Shown: one piece after another, positions 7,084 to 15,705 of the stretch | How the letters are laid out: each line of letters starts with the position of its first letter | Numbering within the stretch: position 1 is the first letter of the stretch | DNA from: CAMYLR01 sp039588915 | Lineage (GTDB): Bacteria > Gemmatimonadota > Gemmatimonadetes > JACCXV01 > JAHWKZ01 | DNA length: 18,000 bases | Assembly (NCBI GenBank): GCA_039588915.1 | Contig: JBDGYV010000056.1 | Span: 1-18,000 of the forward strand | Direction: 5' to 3' | Made by a program: the position numbers and the translations under genes | The notes under the pieces: generated by a model | What the model saw: only the letters and a program-made list of their open reading frames with translations | Told to the model about the DNA's origin: nothing | Database searches by the model: none

Positions 7084-7820
7084 GTCATCACGGTGGTCAG
7101 CCGTTCGATGGACGCTTCCTGAGACGAGAAATCGCCTACAACACGACCATGGCGCAGGACGACAAACCGATCGCCGACGGGTGCCGCGTGGCCTGGGTTG
7201 TGGGTGATCAACACGATGCCGACCCCACGATCACGGGCCCGCTGTATCTGCTCCAACACAATCTCCGCTTGCCGTACGCCCATCGCCGCCGTCGGTTCGT
7301 CCAACAACAGCACTCTGGCTCCCAAGTGGAGTGCCCGAGCGATCGCAACGGCCTGGCGCTCACCACCTGATAGTGTGCCGACTGTTTGATCGGGGTCGTG
7401 AATCGCAATGCCGAGCTGTTGGAGGTGCTCCAGGGCGACTGTCCGACACCGTTGGACGTCAATCCGGCGCAGCGGGCCCTGGCCGACCGTCGGCTCGCTA
7501 CCAAGAAAGAAATTGCGCCACACCGACATGAGCGGGATCACCGCCAGATCTTGATATACGGTCGCCACGCCGTGTTCGCGCGCGTCGCGTGGGGATGAGA
7601 AGGTGGTCGGTTCGCCATCAACGCGGATCTCACCGCGGGTCGGTGGGTGAACGCCGGCCAGAATCTTGACCAGAGTCGACTTGCCGGCTCCGTTATCGCC
7701 CAGCAGACACGTCACCGCACCCTTGTCGACCGTTAGCGATACATCTTCGAGTGCGGTCACGGCTCCAAACCGTTTCGATACGCGATCGGCTTCGAGCAGC
7801 GGTGAGCGATTGGTGGTCAC
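7074..7820 (-). CDS. Sugar-type ABC transporter ATP-binding protein (single domain)
   Basis: A 248-aa ATPase that would power the neighbouring permease. Visible motifs are Walker A GDNGAGKST (41-49), Q-loop Gln90 (TVYQDL), signature LSGGERQ (150-156), Walker B VLLLDEPT (170-177) and switch His207 (LITHN). It has one nucleotide-binding domain, like FrcA-type proteins, rather than the two fused domains of RbsA/MglA, so it presumably works as a homodimer. The GTG at 7820 overlaps the permease TGA (GTGA). It is cytoplasmic and membrane-associated through the permease. Family is firm, substrate is not. Confidence 0.93.
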   Translation of the reverse strand: MTTNRSPLLEADRVSKRFGAVTALEDVSLTVDKGAVTCLLGDNGAGKSTLVKILAGVHPPTRGEIRVDGEPTTFSSPRDAREHGVATVYQDLAVIPLMSVWRNFFLGSEPTVGQGPLRRIDVQRCRTVALEHLQQLGIAIHDPDQTVGTLSGGERQAVAIARALHLGARVLLLDEPTAAMGVRQAEIVLEQIQRARDRGVGIVLITHNPGHAAPVGDRFVVLRHGRVVGDFSSQEASIERLTTVMTCS

Positions 7821-8797
7821 GCTGAGAGCGCTCGATGCCGGAGCGCATGGTTGACGACGACCGCCGCCAGCAGAACGATGCCCAGGAAGACCTGAAACCA
7901 GTCTGCGTCGACCCGGGTCATGACGATTCCCTGTTGGACCATGCCGAAAATGAGGGCACCCAGCGCCGCTCCAACCGCTGACCCATACCCACCCGTCAAG
8001 AGCGTCCCGCCGATCACCGCCGCAGCGATAGCGCGAAACTCCTGCAACTCGCCGCGCAGTACATCAGCCCCGGTGAAGCGAACCGTTTGCAGAACCGCCA
8101 CCAAACAAGCTGCCAACGCGGTCATCACGAACAGCCCCATCTTGACGCGGTCCACCGGAACCCCTGCGCTGCGCGCGGCCTGTGCGTCTCCGCCGGCCGC
8201 GAAGACCCAGTTGCCGAGCGGTGTTCTCAGCAGGACCCATGTGGCCACCGCGATCAACACCAACCACCAAACGATCGACACACGAAACACGCCGAACACA
8301 TCGCTGGCGAACAGTTGTCGGGCCCCATCGTAACCGGGGATCGAGTCAAGCCCACCGAGTTGCGTGCGACCCGTCCAATGCCGGCTGAGCGCGATGGCAA
8401 GCCCACGGAAAGCAAACAGCGTACCCAATGTCACGATGAACGACGGCAAACCAGTGCGAACGACCAACAAGCCGTTAAGCAGGCCGATCAGAGCGGATAG
8501 CACGAAGACCGCGCCGATGGCCGGCCACAGCGGCCAGTCGAAATGGGTGGTCAAAAGCATCAGCGACATGGAGGCGAAACCGATGATCGAGCCGACCGAA
8601 AGGTCGAATTCTCCACCGATCATGAGCAGCGCAACTGCTACAGCGAGGATGCCGAGTGGAGCAGCGGCGTTCGAGTAGGCGGCAATTCCAGCCGTACTGC
8701 GGAACGGTTCACCGGCGGCGAGTGCAAAGAAACCCCACACGGCGAGTACGGCCGCCACCGCGCCGAGCTCGGGCCGCCGGGCGAGCGCGCGTTTCAA
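7817..8797 (-). CDS. Sugar-type ABC transporter permease (RbsC/BPD_transp_2 family)
   Basis: A 326-aa integral membrane protein with about nine to ten hydrophobic helices. The family landmarks are MIGGEFDLSVGSIIGFASM (near 60-78), GLLNGLLVVRTGLPSFIVTLG (near 104-124) and the coupling-loop region with ALGALIFGMVQQGI toward the C-terminus. The apparent start is a TTG at 8797, 15 bases after the binding-protein stop, with no clear Shine-Dalgarno sequence. No in-frame ATG lies nearby, so translation is probably coupled to the upstream gene; a GTG at codon 14 is the alternative. Together with its ATPase it would form the channel of the importer. Confidence 0.92.
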   Translation of the reverse strand: MKRALARRPELGAVAAVLAVWGFFALAAGEPFRSTAGIAAYSNAAAPLGILAVAVALLMIGGEFDLSVGSIIGFASMSLMLLTTHFDWPLWPAIGAVFVLSALIGLLNGLLVVRTGLPSFIVTLGTLFAFRGLAIALSRHWTGRTQLGGLDSIPGYDGARQLFASDVFGVFRVSIVWWLVLIAVATWVLLRTPLGNWVFAAGGDAQAARSAGVPVDRVKMGLFVMTALAACLVAVLQTVRFTGADVLRGELQEFRAIAAAVIGGTLLTGGYGSAVGAALGALIFGMVQQGIVMTRVDADWFQVFLGIVLLAAVVVNHALRHRALSA

Positions 8798-8812
8798 CTG
8801 ACCACTGGTAGT

Positions 8813-9865
8813 CTAGCGGATGCCACGCGCCGACAGATCGATCACGTCAGCAGCCGTATCCTGGGTCACAAAGCCGGGCCCGGTGCGAATAACGTCACCG
8901 CCGCCCGGAATCGTCCCGGTCTCCAGGTACTTCACCAAGAACACGACCGGCAGATAACCTTGCAGATACTGCTGCTGATCGACGGCGAACGTCATCTCCC
9001 CGTCGCGAATCGCCTCGAGCACTTCCGGCGAAAGATCAAACGTCGCCAGCGGCACTTCACCGATCTTGCCAGTTTGGCGGAGCGCTGCCAACGCGGGGGC
9101 GGCGCCATTCGGACCCAGCGTCAGGATGCCGTCGATCGCAGGGCCGCTTGTGATCGCGCCAACGATCCGCTGCTGGGTGTCGTCTGGGTCAGCCAAGTTC
9201 ACTACCAGCGCGTACGCAACGGCTCGGCGCTCACCCAACGCATCTCGAAAACCTTTGCAGCGTTGATCGAGGGCGCTGTTCCCAACTTCGTGATTGACAC
9301 ATAGTGCCTGGCGAACCCCGGCACGCGCTAGTCTCAGGCCACTCTCGTAGCCAGCCTCATACTCAGTCTGTCCGACATGCGCGAGAACACCGAGATCGCG
9401 GTAAACGTCACCCCCCGAGTTTATCGAGACGACGGGAACCCCGGCACGAATGGCATCGCGGATCGCCGCTCCCAGCGCGGCGCCGTCGGGTATCGAAACT
9501 ACCAAACCGTCCGGTCGCGTAGCGACCGCGGCGGCTATTCGATCACTCATCTCCACCATATCGAACTTGAGCGGCGCGTGGTACTCGACTGCCACCCCCA
9601 GATCGGCACCAGCGTCACCCGCGCCGTTGATCACCACCGACCAGAACGGATCGCTGGATTGACCGTGCGTCACGAAGACGATCCGGATCTCTTCATCTTC
9701 CGGGACCGGTTCGGGTTCAGATCTCGCTGTATCAGAGAGTGGCGCTTCGCCAACAACTGCGCTGTCCGTTGACTCAGTGAGATTGTCCGGCGAGTCCGCA
9801 CATGACGAGGCGAACGCCACCATCCCTACCGTGATAACCGATATGTATCTGAAGAGCGAATGCAT
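8813..9865 (-). CDS. Sugar-type ABC transporter substrate-binding lipoprotein
   Basis: A 350-aa periplasmic-binding protein of the type 1 (Peripla_BP_4) fold. The ATG at 9865 gives a signal peptide ending in ASSC (lipidated Cys22), then an acidic Pro/Ser/Glu linker of about 40 residues and the binding domain (RIVFVTHGQSSDPFWSVV). Two cysteines in ALCVNHEVGN...QRCKGF may form a disulfide, as in close relatives. Family-typical segments include PDGLVVSIPD and DGILTLGPNGA. It captures the substrate outside the cytoplasmic membrane and delivers it to the permease encoded 15 bases downstream. Such proteins bind pentoses, hexoses or polyols, and the ligand cannot be told here. Confidence 0.92.
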   Translation of the reverse strand: MHSLFRYISVITVGMVAFASSCADSPDNLTESTDSAVVGEAPLSDTARSEPEPVPEDEEIRIVFVTHGQSSDPFWSVVINGAGDAGADLGVAVEYHAPLKFDMVEMSDRIAAAVATRPDGLVVSIPDGAALGAAIRDAIRAGVPVVSINSGGDVYRDLGVLAHVGQTEYEAGYESGLRLARAGVRQALCVNHEVGNSALDQRCKGFRDALGERRAVAYALVVNLADPDDTQQRIVGAITSGPAIDGILTLGPNGAAPALAALRQTGKIGEVPLATFDLSPEVLEAIRDGEMTFAVDQQQYLQGYLPVVFLVKYLETGTIPGGGDVIRTGPGFVTQDTAADVIDLSARGIR

Positions 9866-9922
9866 CGATCCCGAGTCTAGCACCACGGCGGGCGGGGGCT
9901 AGCCGGGGATCTCAGGAAGTGG

Positions 9923-10147
9923 CTACGAGGCGGGTGCGGCTAGCTCGCTGCTCCCGCCGGGGATGATGATCCACAACAGCAGGTAGACCAGAATGCCCGG
10001 AAACGCTACCGACAGGATCGACACCACCACGTAGACGACACGGAGCAGCGTGACGTTGAGCCCAAAGTGCTCGGCGATGCCGCCCACAACACCGGCGATC
10101 ATTCGATGGTCGGTGGAGCGCCTCAGAGGTGTGTTGCTTCTTCGCAT
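9923..10147 (-). CDS. Small PspC-domain membrane protein
   Basis: A 74-aa stand-alone PspC-domain protein. The pattern is a basic N-terminus, MIAGVVGGIAEHFGLNVTLLRVVY, one hydrophobic helix and LLLWIIIPG. PspC-type proteins sit in the cytoplasmic membrane and take part in envelope-stress responses in some bacteria, but short stand-alone copies are common and mostly uncharacterised. The ATG at 10147 follows a strong GAGGGAGGAG ribosome site; a GTG seven codons upstream would place the start within that site. It lies 52 bases after the acetyltransferase-like gene and 57 bases before the ABC binding-protein gene, so it may link the two blocks or end the upstream one. Confidence 0.85.
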   Translation of the reverse strand: MRRSNTPLRRSTDHRMIAGVVGGIAEHFGLNVTLLRVVYVVVSILSVAFPGILVYLLLWIIIPGGSSELAAPAS

Positions 10148-10199
10148 CAATGGCTCCTCCCTCCTCACTGTAACCTACGCCTCGGGCCAGCTCCCGGTT

Positions 10200-10850
10200 T
10201 CAGTCGAGTGGCGGGTCGTCCAAGTAGTCTTGGAACCTCTGAAAGAACTCACCCACATGCAGACCGTCGACGAGAGCGTGGTGAACCTCTACCGACACCG
10301 GCATCCGCTCGTCGCCGGTAGCACCATGGCGGCGACCAAAGACGATCTTCGGAACCGAGTCTTCCGTGCCCCACCGCCTGGCATGTGAAAAGCTCGTGAA
10401 CGCAACCCACGGGATCACCGAGTAGTGGATCATGTCATCTCGCTCCGGCTTGTCCTCGAGTGGACCGGAGCCCCTTCGAGCCACGTCAATCACTTCTTCC
10501 GCCTGGGTTCGAAACGGGCCGAAATTCGGGCTGTAATTGAAGTATCCAAACCCGAACGTCCCTTCGTCGCGTAGGATCGTCGAGCCGGCGTGAACTGCGT
10601 CGTACACGACCACGTCGTCGCCATGGATTCGGTACCGAAACGGTTCGACGTCGTTCGCGGCACGAAGAGACAGGTACAGCGACGCCGCGAAGAACGATGG
10701 TCCACCGGGCGCGCGGCATGCCTCGGCCGGCCTCGAGACGTCGACCTCCGCACAAAGGTTGAAGAACGGATTGTCATAACCGCGGAAGAAGCGGAAATGC
10801 TCTCGACGACTCCATGTGTCGAGATCGAGCAATGAATAGGCGCTAGGCAC
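10200..10850 (-). CDS. Chloramphenicol-acetyltransferase-like protein (CatA family)
   Basis: A 216-aa type A CAT fold, the usual length for the family. It begins with LDTWSRREHFRFFRGYDNPFF, the typical N-terminal region, contains YFNYSPNF in the middle, and ends with the active-site motif VHHALVDGLHVGEFF, where His191 and Asp195 form the HxxxD pair. By family it transfers an acetyl group from acetyl-CoA to a hydroxyl acceptor as a trimer. Many chromosomal CatA homologues act on unknown acceptors, so resistance should not be assumed. I chose the GTG at 10850 because it overlaps the preceding TAG (GTGCCTAG); a TTG at 10832 is possible. Extending the frame upstream would run through the DUF5655 gene. 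Confidence 0.88.
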   Translation of the reverse strand: MPSAYSLLDLDTWSRREHFRFFRGYDNPFFNLCAEVDVSRPAEACRAPGGPSFFAASLYLSLRAANDVEPFRYRIHGDDVVVYDAVHAGSTILRDEGTFGFGYFNYSPNFGPFRTQAEEVIDVARRGSGPLEDKPERDDMIHYSVIPWVAFTSFSHARRWGTEDSVPKIVFGRRHGATGDERMPVSVEVHHALVDGLHVGEFFQRFQDYLDDPPLD

Positions 10851-11289
10851 CCTTGTCGTCCTCCAACGGCCGTTGCGCTCCAACCGCATAAGCTCTGCGA
10901 ATCCACTCCATGAACTCGTCGTCGAGCTCCTCCAGTTTTTCGAGCCTGAAACTGTGCGCGTGGGTGCGTGGTCCAAGTGACTCGACTTTGGTAAACCGCG
11001 GGCTCTCGATCGGCGCGTCGAGGATCAACCCGCCCACCACATGTGACTTGTGCGGCGTCAAGGACGCAAACCGGATGCGAACTTGAAACGCGATCCGCGT
11101 CTCTTGGGGAATGATCCGAACCGGGCCGCACGACCTGACCATCTCAGCAAACTTCTGATACAGCAGCTCCACTTCCTCACTCGCCCCCTCGAAGTGAGCT
11201 TCCAGATCGAACCGCCCGCACGAGTGCCACTGATTTGGTGTGGTAAACGTGTTCCCACATTGGGGACAGGTCCAAAGCTTACCCGTCAT
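10843..11289 (-). CDS. DUF5655 protein with N-terminal zinc ribbon
   Basis: A 148-aa protein of unknown function. The N-terminus LWTCPQCGNTFTTPNQWHSC supplies CxxC plus His/Cys, a likely zinc ribbon of the kind that starts many DUF5655 proteins. The rest (LYQKFAEMVRSCGPVRIIPQ; FQVRIRFASL; RTHAHSFRLEKLEELDDEF) matches my memory of the DUF5655 domain. The ATG at 11289 overlaps the stop of the receiver/DUF3052 gene (ATGA) and follows an AGAGGAG ribosome site; the next gene starts 8 bases inside its 3' end. It is cytoplasmic, with no signal or membrane segment. Biochemical role unknown. Confidence 0.8.
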   Translation of the reverse strand: MTGKLWTCPQCGNTFTTPNQWHSCGRFDLEAHFEGASEEVELLYQKFAEMVRSCGPVRIIPQETRIAFQVRIRFASLTPHKSHVVGGLILDAPIESPRFTKVESLGPRTHAHSFRLEKLEELDDEFMEWIRRAYAVGAQRPLEDDKGA

Positions 11290-12077
11290 TGTCTCCTCTT
11301 GCGACGGGCGAACTTGAGCCCCGACCAAGTCTCGTCAACCGCGCAAATCTTATAGTCGACCAACCCAGCTCCGAGACCGGTCTCCCGCACGATCTGCTCA
11401 CTCACGTCGGTCACAACTCCAGACGCTTTCTTGGGCCAGATAATCCACAGGCCATCCCTGGTGAACGAGCCCATTCTCTCGACGCGCCGCTCGAGATCCC
11501 GGCGCGACTCGATAAACCACAGCGCGAGGTCGCACGTGCCACGAGCGTTGTTCCGAAACCTGACGCCCTCGGGGATCTCGCCCAGTGTCGTGGCAAAGCC
11601 GGGTGGCGCGCCGACCAGCGCGACCACCGAGTCGGGCTTGATGCCGAGCTTCTTGGGTAACGGCGTACCCGAATAAGCGGCCATCATCGATTTCGGAACG
11701 ACAGGATCTTTGGGTCGATCGGCGATCGCTCGCTTGAGCGCGCTCGAGATCCTGCTCCACGACGTGTAGGTGGCATCAGGCAGATACTTCTTGACGTTGG
11801 TCGCCGTCTTGGGATCTCCGTCGACGAAGACGATCGGGACGTTGCGCGCGGCCTTGGTCTTCCGCAACCAGATCCCGAAATCCCTCCCTTGCGATGGGAT
11901 GCGCGAAAGGTCGATCACCACGAGGTCGGGTGGATCCGCCCGGAGTGTCTTCATGTTACCCGGGTCGAGGGGCGTGAAATCGACGTCGTAGCCCTTGGCC
12001 TCCAGTTTGGTCGCTCGCTCTTCCGCCTGGGCCGCATTCCAATGGATCAACCGGATTCGATTTTGACTCGTCTTCAT
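11286..12077 (-). CDS. Receiver-like domain fused to DUF3052
   Basis: A 263-aa two-domain protein. Residues about 5-120 look like a degenerate response-regulator receiver: an alternating strand/helix pattern and a candidate phospho-acceptor Asp56 in LVVIDLSR, but the acidic pair after strand 1 is missing (LIHWNAAQ) and the usual Thr/Lys are replaced (IVFVDGD). Residues about 131-258 are a DUF3052 domain, recognised by AYSGTPLPKKLGIKPDSVV, LWIIWPKKASGVVTDVSE and KICAVDETWSGLKF. DUF3052 normally stands alone, so the fusion is notable. The ATG at 12077 is four bases after the glycosylase stop and has no clear Shine-Dalgarno sequence; coupled translation is likely. Function unknown. Confidence 0.78.
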   Translation of the reverse strand: MKTSQNRIRLIHWNAAQAEERATKLEAKGYDVDFTPLDPGNMKTLRADPPDLVVIDLSRIPSQGRDFGIWLRKTKAARNVPIVFVDGDPKTATNVKKYLPDATYTSWSRISSALKRAIADRPKDPVVPKSMMAAYSGTPLPKKLGIKPDSVVALVGAPPGFATTLGEIPEGVRFRNNARGTCDLALWFIESRRDLERRVERMGSFTRDGLWIIWPKKASGVVTDVSEQIVRETGLGAGLVDYKICAVDETWSGLKFARRKRRQ

Positions 12078-12081
12078 CTGG

Positions 12082-12726
12082 CTAATCGAGCTGTCGCACC
12101 GATAGATAGTAATGCCAGAGAATACGCGCCGCGACGGCGCGCCATGGGCGCCACGCTTCACTCATCGACACCAGCTCTTCGTCGTTCGGGATGTCTTTCA
12201 ACCCTTTTAGCTCCCGCGCCGCCTTGGCAAGCGCCAAGTCACCAGGAGGCCAAACGTCGGGTCGCCGCAGAGCCATCAGCAAGTAGATGTTGACCGTCCA
12301 CTCACCGATCCCCTTGATTCGCGTGAGGTTGGCGGCGACCTCCTGATCGCCCATGCGCTTTAGCTCGCGTGTCTTCACGTTTCCGTCCCGGAACGCGCGC
12401 GCTAACTCCCGGCCATAGAGTGTCTTTTGTCGACTGAAGCCGGCCTGCCGTAGCGCTCGGTCATTGAGCTCGAGAAACGCCGCTGGCGTGACTCGGCCGA
12501 CGCGCGCACGCAACCGCCGGTACGCCGCGTCCGCCGACGCCAGCGAAACCTGTTGCTCGAGGATGATTCGCAACAGCGTCGCGAACCCCGGACTGCGCCC
12601 CCACATCGGTGGCGGCCCGTACTGGTTCACCACCCGCGCCAGGTCGCGATCGGCAGCGGAGAGCGCACGCACACCGATGAGGAGCGTGTCAGGTGTGAGC
12701 GAGGAAGCAGTCGTGACGGACTTCAC
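12082..12726 (-). CDS. DNA-3-methyladenine glycosylase II-like (HhH-GPD) protein
   Basis: A 214-aa base-excision repair glycosylase of the HhH-GPD superfamily, corresponding to the catalytic domain of AlkA without its N-terminal domain. FATLLRIILEQQVSLASADA opens the domain, the helix-hairpin-helix is LTRIKGIGEWTVNIYLL (134-150), and the catalytic Asp is probably Asp163 in WPPGDLAL. No Cys4 iron-sulfur cluster is present, unlike Nth/MutY. It would remove alkylated purines from DNA. The GTG at 12726 directly follows the TAG of the cyclase gene, a zero-base junction that implies co-translation, and the receiver/DUF3052 gene begins four bases after its stop. Confidence 0.9.
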   Translation of the reverse strand: MKSVTTASSLTPDTLLIGVRALSAADRDLARVVNQYGPPPMWGRSPGFATLLRIILEQQVSLASADAAYRRLRARVGRVTPAAFLELNDRALRQAGFSRQKTLYGRELARAFRDGNVKTRELKRMGDQEVAANLTRIKGIGEWTVNIYLLMALRRPDVWPPGDLALAKAARELKGLKDIPNDEELVSMSEAWRPWRAVAARILWHYYLSVRQLD

Positions 12727-15705
12727 CTATGTCTTGCGTACCGGCGCCCCGGCAACTTCCAGCAGCGTCGCGTTGCGGGCGTCGAAACTTGCTAGAAGTT
12801 CTTCGGGCAGGTTCTCACGCAATGAGCCCATCGCTTCTGCGGCACGCGAGGCCGCCGCTCGCGCACCCGGCTCGTCACCCAGCTCCCGAAACACCTCAGC
12901 AAGACGCCGAAACGTCGCCAGAGCCAGAGACAAATCGCCGACCTGCAGTGCCAAGTCCCCTGCTTTGGTGAGCGTGCCGGCGGCCTGCTGTAGGGTCCCA
13001 CGAGCAGCGGCTCCGTCACCCCACAGGTAGTGAAACAGCGCCGCCTTAGATGGTTGTGAGTCCAACTCAGCGGGGAAGTTCTCTGCCACTTCCAAGCCTG
13101 CGCGCGCCTTTGCGCGCCACTGATGAGCGGCGGCGATCGTCTCGATATCAAAATCTCGCTGCTGTTGAGCTAACTCCTCGGCGCGGGAGGAAGCAGCCGC
13201 TGCCGCTTCCCACTCCCCGCGAGCAGCTGCCAGCCGACCTTCGGAGAGCACGATCCAATCGTCGTGTTCGGTCACTTTGAGTTGGCCGGCTAGTTCTCGA
13301 GCCTCACGTAGCCACTCGCCCGCCCCCGTGTCATCCAAGGCACAAAAACAAACCTCAAACAGGAGGATCCGCACCGCGACACGGTTGTCCGCGTCGAGAA
13401 TTTCGTCCCCCTCCTGGAGGCAAGCCTTGAGCGCCTGAAGCGCCGCATCGATGCGCCCCAGGCGTACATGACAGGCGGCCTGATTCCTCAAGCTGAGGAA
13501 TCGGAGCTGAGAAAACCCGATCTCTTCTGTTACCTCCTGCATATCCGCGAAGCGACCGAGCGCGGTCACGTACTCACCGAGCTCCAGGTCGAGCGTCCCT
13601 AGGTTGAGGAGGAGATTGCACTGCATCTTGCGATCGCCGTTCTCTCGAGCGAGAACCAGGGCAGGCTCATAATGTTCCCGTGCGCCTTTGGGATCGTTCT
13701 CGAGGCGGAGCAACACGTTCCCGATGTTCATCAGGCTCTTGGCGTAGCCAAACCGGTCCTCGGCCTGCTCGCGCAAGCGCAGCGCCTGTCTGTGCTCTTC
13801 TAGCGCGCGATCGACTTGTATGTGGAAGTGATGTACGAGGCCCATCCCGCTGTGCAGATCGGCTGTCGCCCGCTTGTCTGTAGGCGAGCGCGCAAGTCCC
13901 TGCTCGAAGAAGACCCGCGCCTCGTCAACCTGGCCCCGGTATAGCGCGATCGAGCCGCGTTGAAACAGCGCCTTGCCGATCCACTCTTCCTGCTTCTCGA
14001 GTGTCCCAAGGTCTTGCAGTTGCTCAAACCATCGCTCGGCATCGTCGAACCGACCGCGCTCGCGGAGAACGGTACCGTAGGTCGTCATAAAGTCGGCCCG
14101 GCTGGCAGATTCTGGGAGCACCTCCGGGTGTTCCCCAAGCGTCTCAGAGAGACGGCTGAGGAAGCGTTCAGCGGTGTGAAGCTCGTATTTGTGCGCAGCC
14201 GCGCGGCCACCATTCCACAGATACGGAGCCGCGTCGGGATGCAAACCTGCCTCCCAGAAGTGGTGGGCGAAAAACGGGGCCTCAGCCTCCAGGCGCTCGG
14301 CGTAGTGCTCCTCGCCCAATCGCGCGGCCGACTCGTGGAGCACCCTCCGCACCCCGCCCAGAATGCTTCCGTAGGCGACCTCCACCATCAAGGCGTGTCG
14401 GAAGCGCCCGACCCGGTCGGCAACGGGAATCTCGAAGAACCCCTCCCCTTCCAACTTCTGCAAGGCATCTTCGAAACTGATCGGGTGTTGCTCGAGGTGA
14501 TAAATCCGCGCCAGCAGTTCAACCGAAAAAGTGTTACCCAGTACGCTCCCCATCTGGAGCACCAGTCGGACCGAATCGTCCAAATGGTCGATCCGCGACT
14601 GGAGTAAGCCTTGAATGGTCCCCGGCACCGAGCTGCTAGCTGTTTCCACCGCATCGCGTAACGATCGAGCAAGCTCTTCGAGATAGAAGGGGTTCCCCTG
14701 GCTCCGCCGGATCAGCTCCTTGCGGTCTCGGGGTTTCAATGTCTCGAAGAACCCTCCCAGGATCGACCGCGCCGCCTCCTCGTCGAGGTTGCGCAGTTCG
14801 AGACGCTCTGCTCCGGTCGGGATCCATTCGGGCGCCGTGCCTGAGCGAACGGTGACGGCGACGCCAACGCGATGGCCAGCGATGAGCGGCATCAGGAAGG
14901 TGAGGAACTCTTCGTCGGCTTCGTCTGCCCAGTGGGCATCTTCCAAACGAATCAAGACCGGGCGGGCCTGAGCCCGAGCCGTGAGGATTGCGGTCACGGC
15001 CAGCCATCGGTTCTGCCGGGCCACGCCTGGATCCATATCGTGGGTCGATTCAGCATCGGCCGTCCCAAAAAGCTGTTGGGCAAGCTGACGGATACCGACC
15101 TCGTGGTGTTGGAGCTCACCACTCAGAAGTTTGGACGCGCGCTCGTTCACGCTCGGCAGGTCGTCGGGCATCACCCCATCCGCGTCACCAATCAGCTGGT
15201 GAAAGAGATCGGTCGACACAGACTGGCTGCCGGGGAGTTCAATTGGCGAGAAGTCGACCTCAAGAAGGTCCAGCTGCAAACCGGTCCGGGATAGAGCTTC
15301 GGTCACGAGCCTGCTCTTCCCAGCACCAGTCTCCGCCTCAATGATGAACACCCCAGGAGTACCTTCGGTGACCCGGCACAAAAAAGACTCGAACAGCCCG
15401 AGCTCCTCATCGCGGCCAACAAAGGGGGTCGCCTCGTGCGTGGACGCCGGCTTGGACGGCCGGTAGCCAATCACGCGATAGGCTCGCAGTGGCTCGGCCT
15501 TGCCTTTGACCGTGACTGGATCGATGGCTTCGGTCTCGAATCGGGAACCGATCCGTTCGTACACAGACTGGCTCACAAGCACCGAGTCAGGAGCGGCCTC
15601 GCCCTCGAGCCGCGAGGCCACGTTGACGGTGTCACCCATCACCGTGTACTGCTGCCGTGACTCCGACCCGACCGACCCGAATCGAGAGCAGATGATCGGA
15701 ATCAT
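12727..15705 (-). CDS. Cyclase-AAA-TPR regulator, C-terminal fragment (frameshifted gene)
   Basis: The large part of a class III nucleotidyl-cyclase/STAND-like regulator. It starts inside the cyclase domain, whose sense begins at GSVGSESRQQYTVMGDTVNV; Asn and Arg of NVASRLE are the transition-state residues and Asp of MGDT is the usual ATP-type base-selecting residue. An AAA_16-type ATPase follows (Walker A EAETGAGKSR, Walker B LIRLEDAHWAD), then about 500 residues of tetratricopeptide-like helical repeats (for example KSLMNIGNVLLRLENDPKGA). The first nine or so residues from the ATG at 15705 are an out-of-frame artefact. The N-terminal cyclase half is 15632-16180. The intact protein would be about 1160 aa. 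Such proteins make cAMP (or cGMP) in response to signals sensed by the ATPase/TPR part; the signal is unknown. Confidence 0.87.
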   Translation of the reverse strand: MIPIICSRFGSVGSESRQQYTVMGDTVNVASRLEGEAAPDSVLVSQSVYERIGSRFETEAIDPVTVKGKAEPLRAYRVIGYRPSKPASTHEATPFVGRDEELGLFESFLCRVTEGTPGVFIIEAETGAGKSRLVTEALSRTGLQLDLLEVDFSPIELPGSQSVSTDLFHQLIGDADGVMPDDLPSVNERASKLLSGELQHHEVGIRQLAQQLFGTADAESTHDMDPGVARQNRWLAVTAILTARAQARPVLIRLEDAHWADEADEEFLTFLMPLIAGHRVGVAVTVRSGTAPEWIPTGAERLELRNLDEEAARSILGGFFETLKPRDRKELIRRSQGNPFYLEELARSLRDAVETASSSVPGTIQGLLQSRIDHLDDSVRLVLQMGSVLGNTFSVELLARIYHLEQHPISFEDALQKLEGEGFFEIPVADRVGRFRHALMVEVAYGSILGGVRRVLHESAARLGEEHYAERLEAEAPFFAHHFWEAGLHPDAAPYLWNGGRAAAHKYELHTAERFLSRLSETLGEHPEVLPESASRADFMTTYGTVLRERGRFDDAERWFEQLQDLGTLEKQEEWIGKALFQRGSIALYRGQVDEARVFFEQGLARSPTDKRATADLHSGMGLVHHFHIQVDRALEEHRQALRLREQAEDRFGYAKSLMNIGNVLLRLENDPKGAREHYEPALVLARENGDRKMQCNLLLNLGTLDLELGEYVTALGRFADMQEVTEEIGFSQLRFLSLRNQAACHVRLGRIDAALQALKACLQEGDEILDADNRVAVRILLFEVCFCALDDTGAGEWLREARELAGQLKVTEHDDWIVLSEGRLAAARGEWEAAAAASSRAEELAQQQRDFDIETIAAAHQWRAKARAGLEVAENFPAELDSQPSKAALFHYLWGDGAAARGTLQQAAGTLTKAGDLALQVGDLSLALATFRRLAEVFRELGDEPGARAAASRAAEAMGSLRENLPEELLASFDARNATLLEVAGAPVRKT

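Noticed and set aside
8543..9304. 253-aa plus-strand open frame across the permease and binding-protein genes
   Set aside because: It is antisense to two clearly identified ABC genes, Arg/His/Gln-rich, and has no family resemblance.
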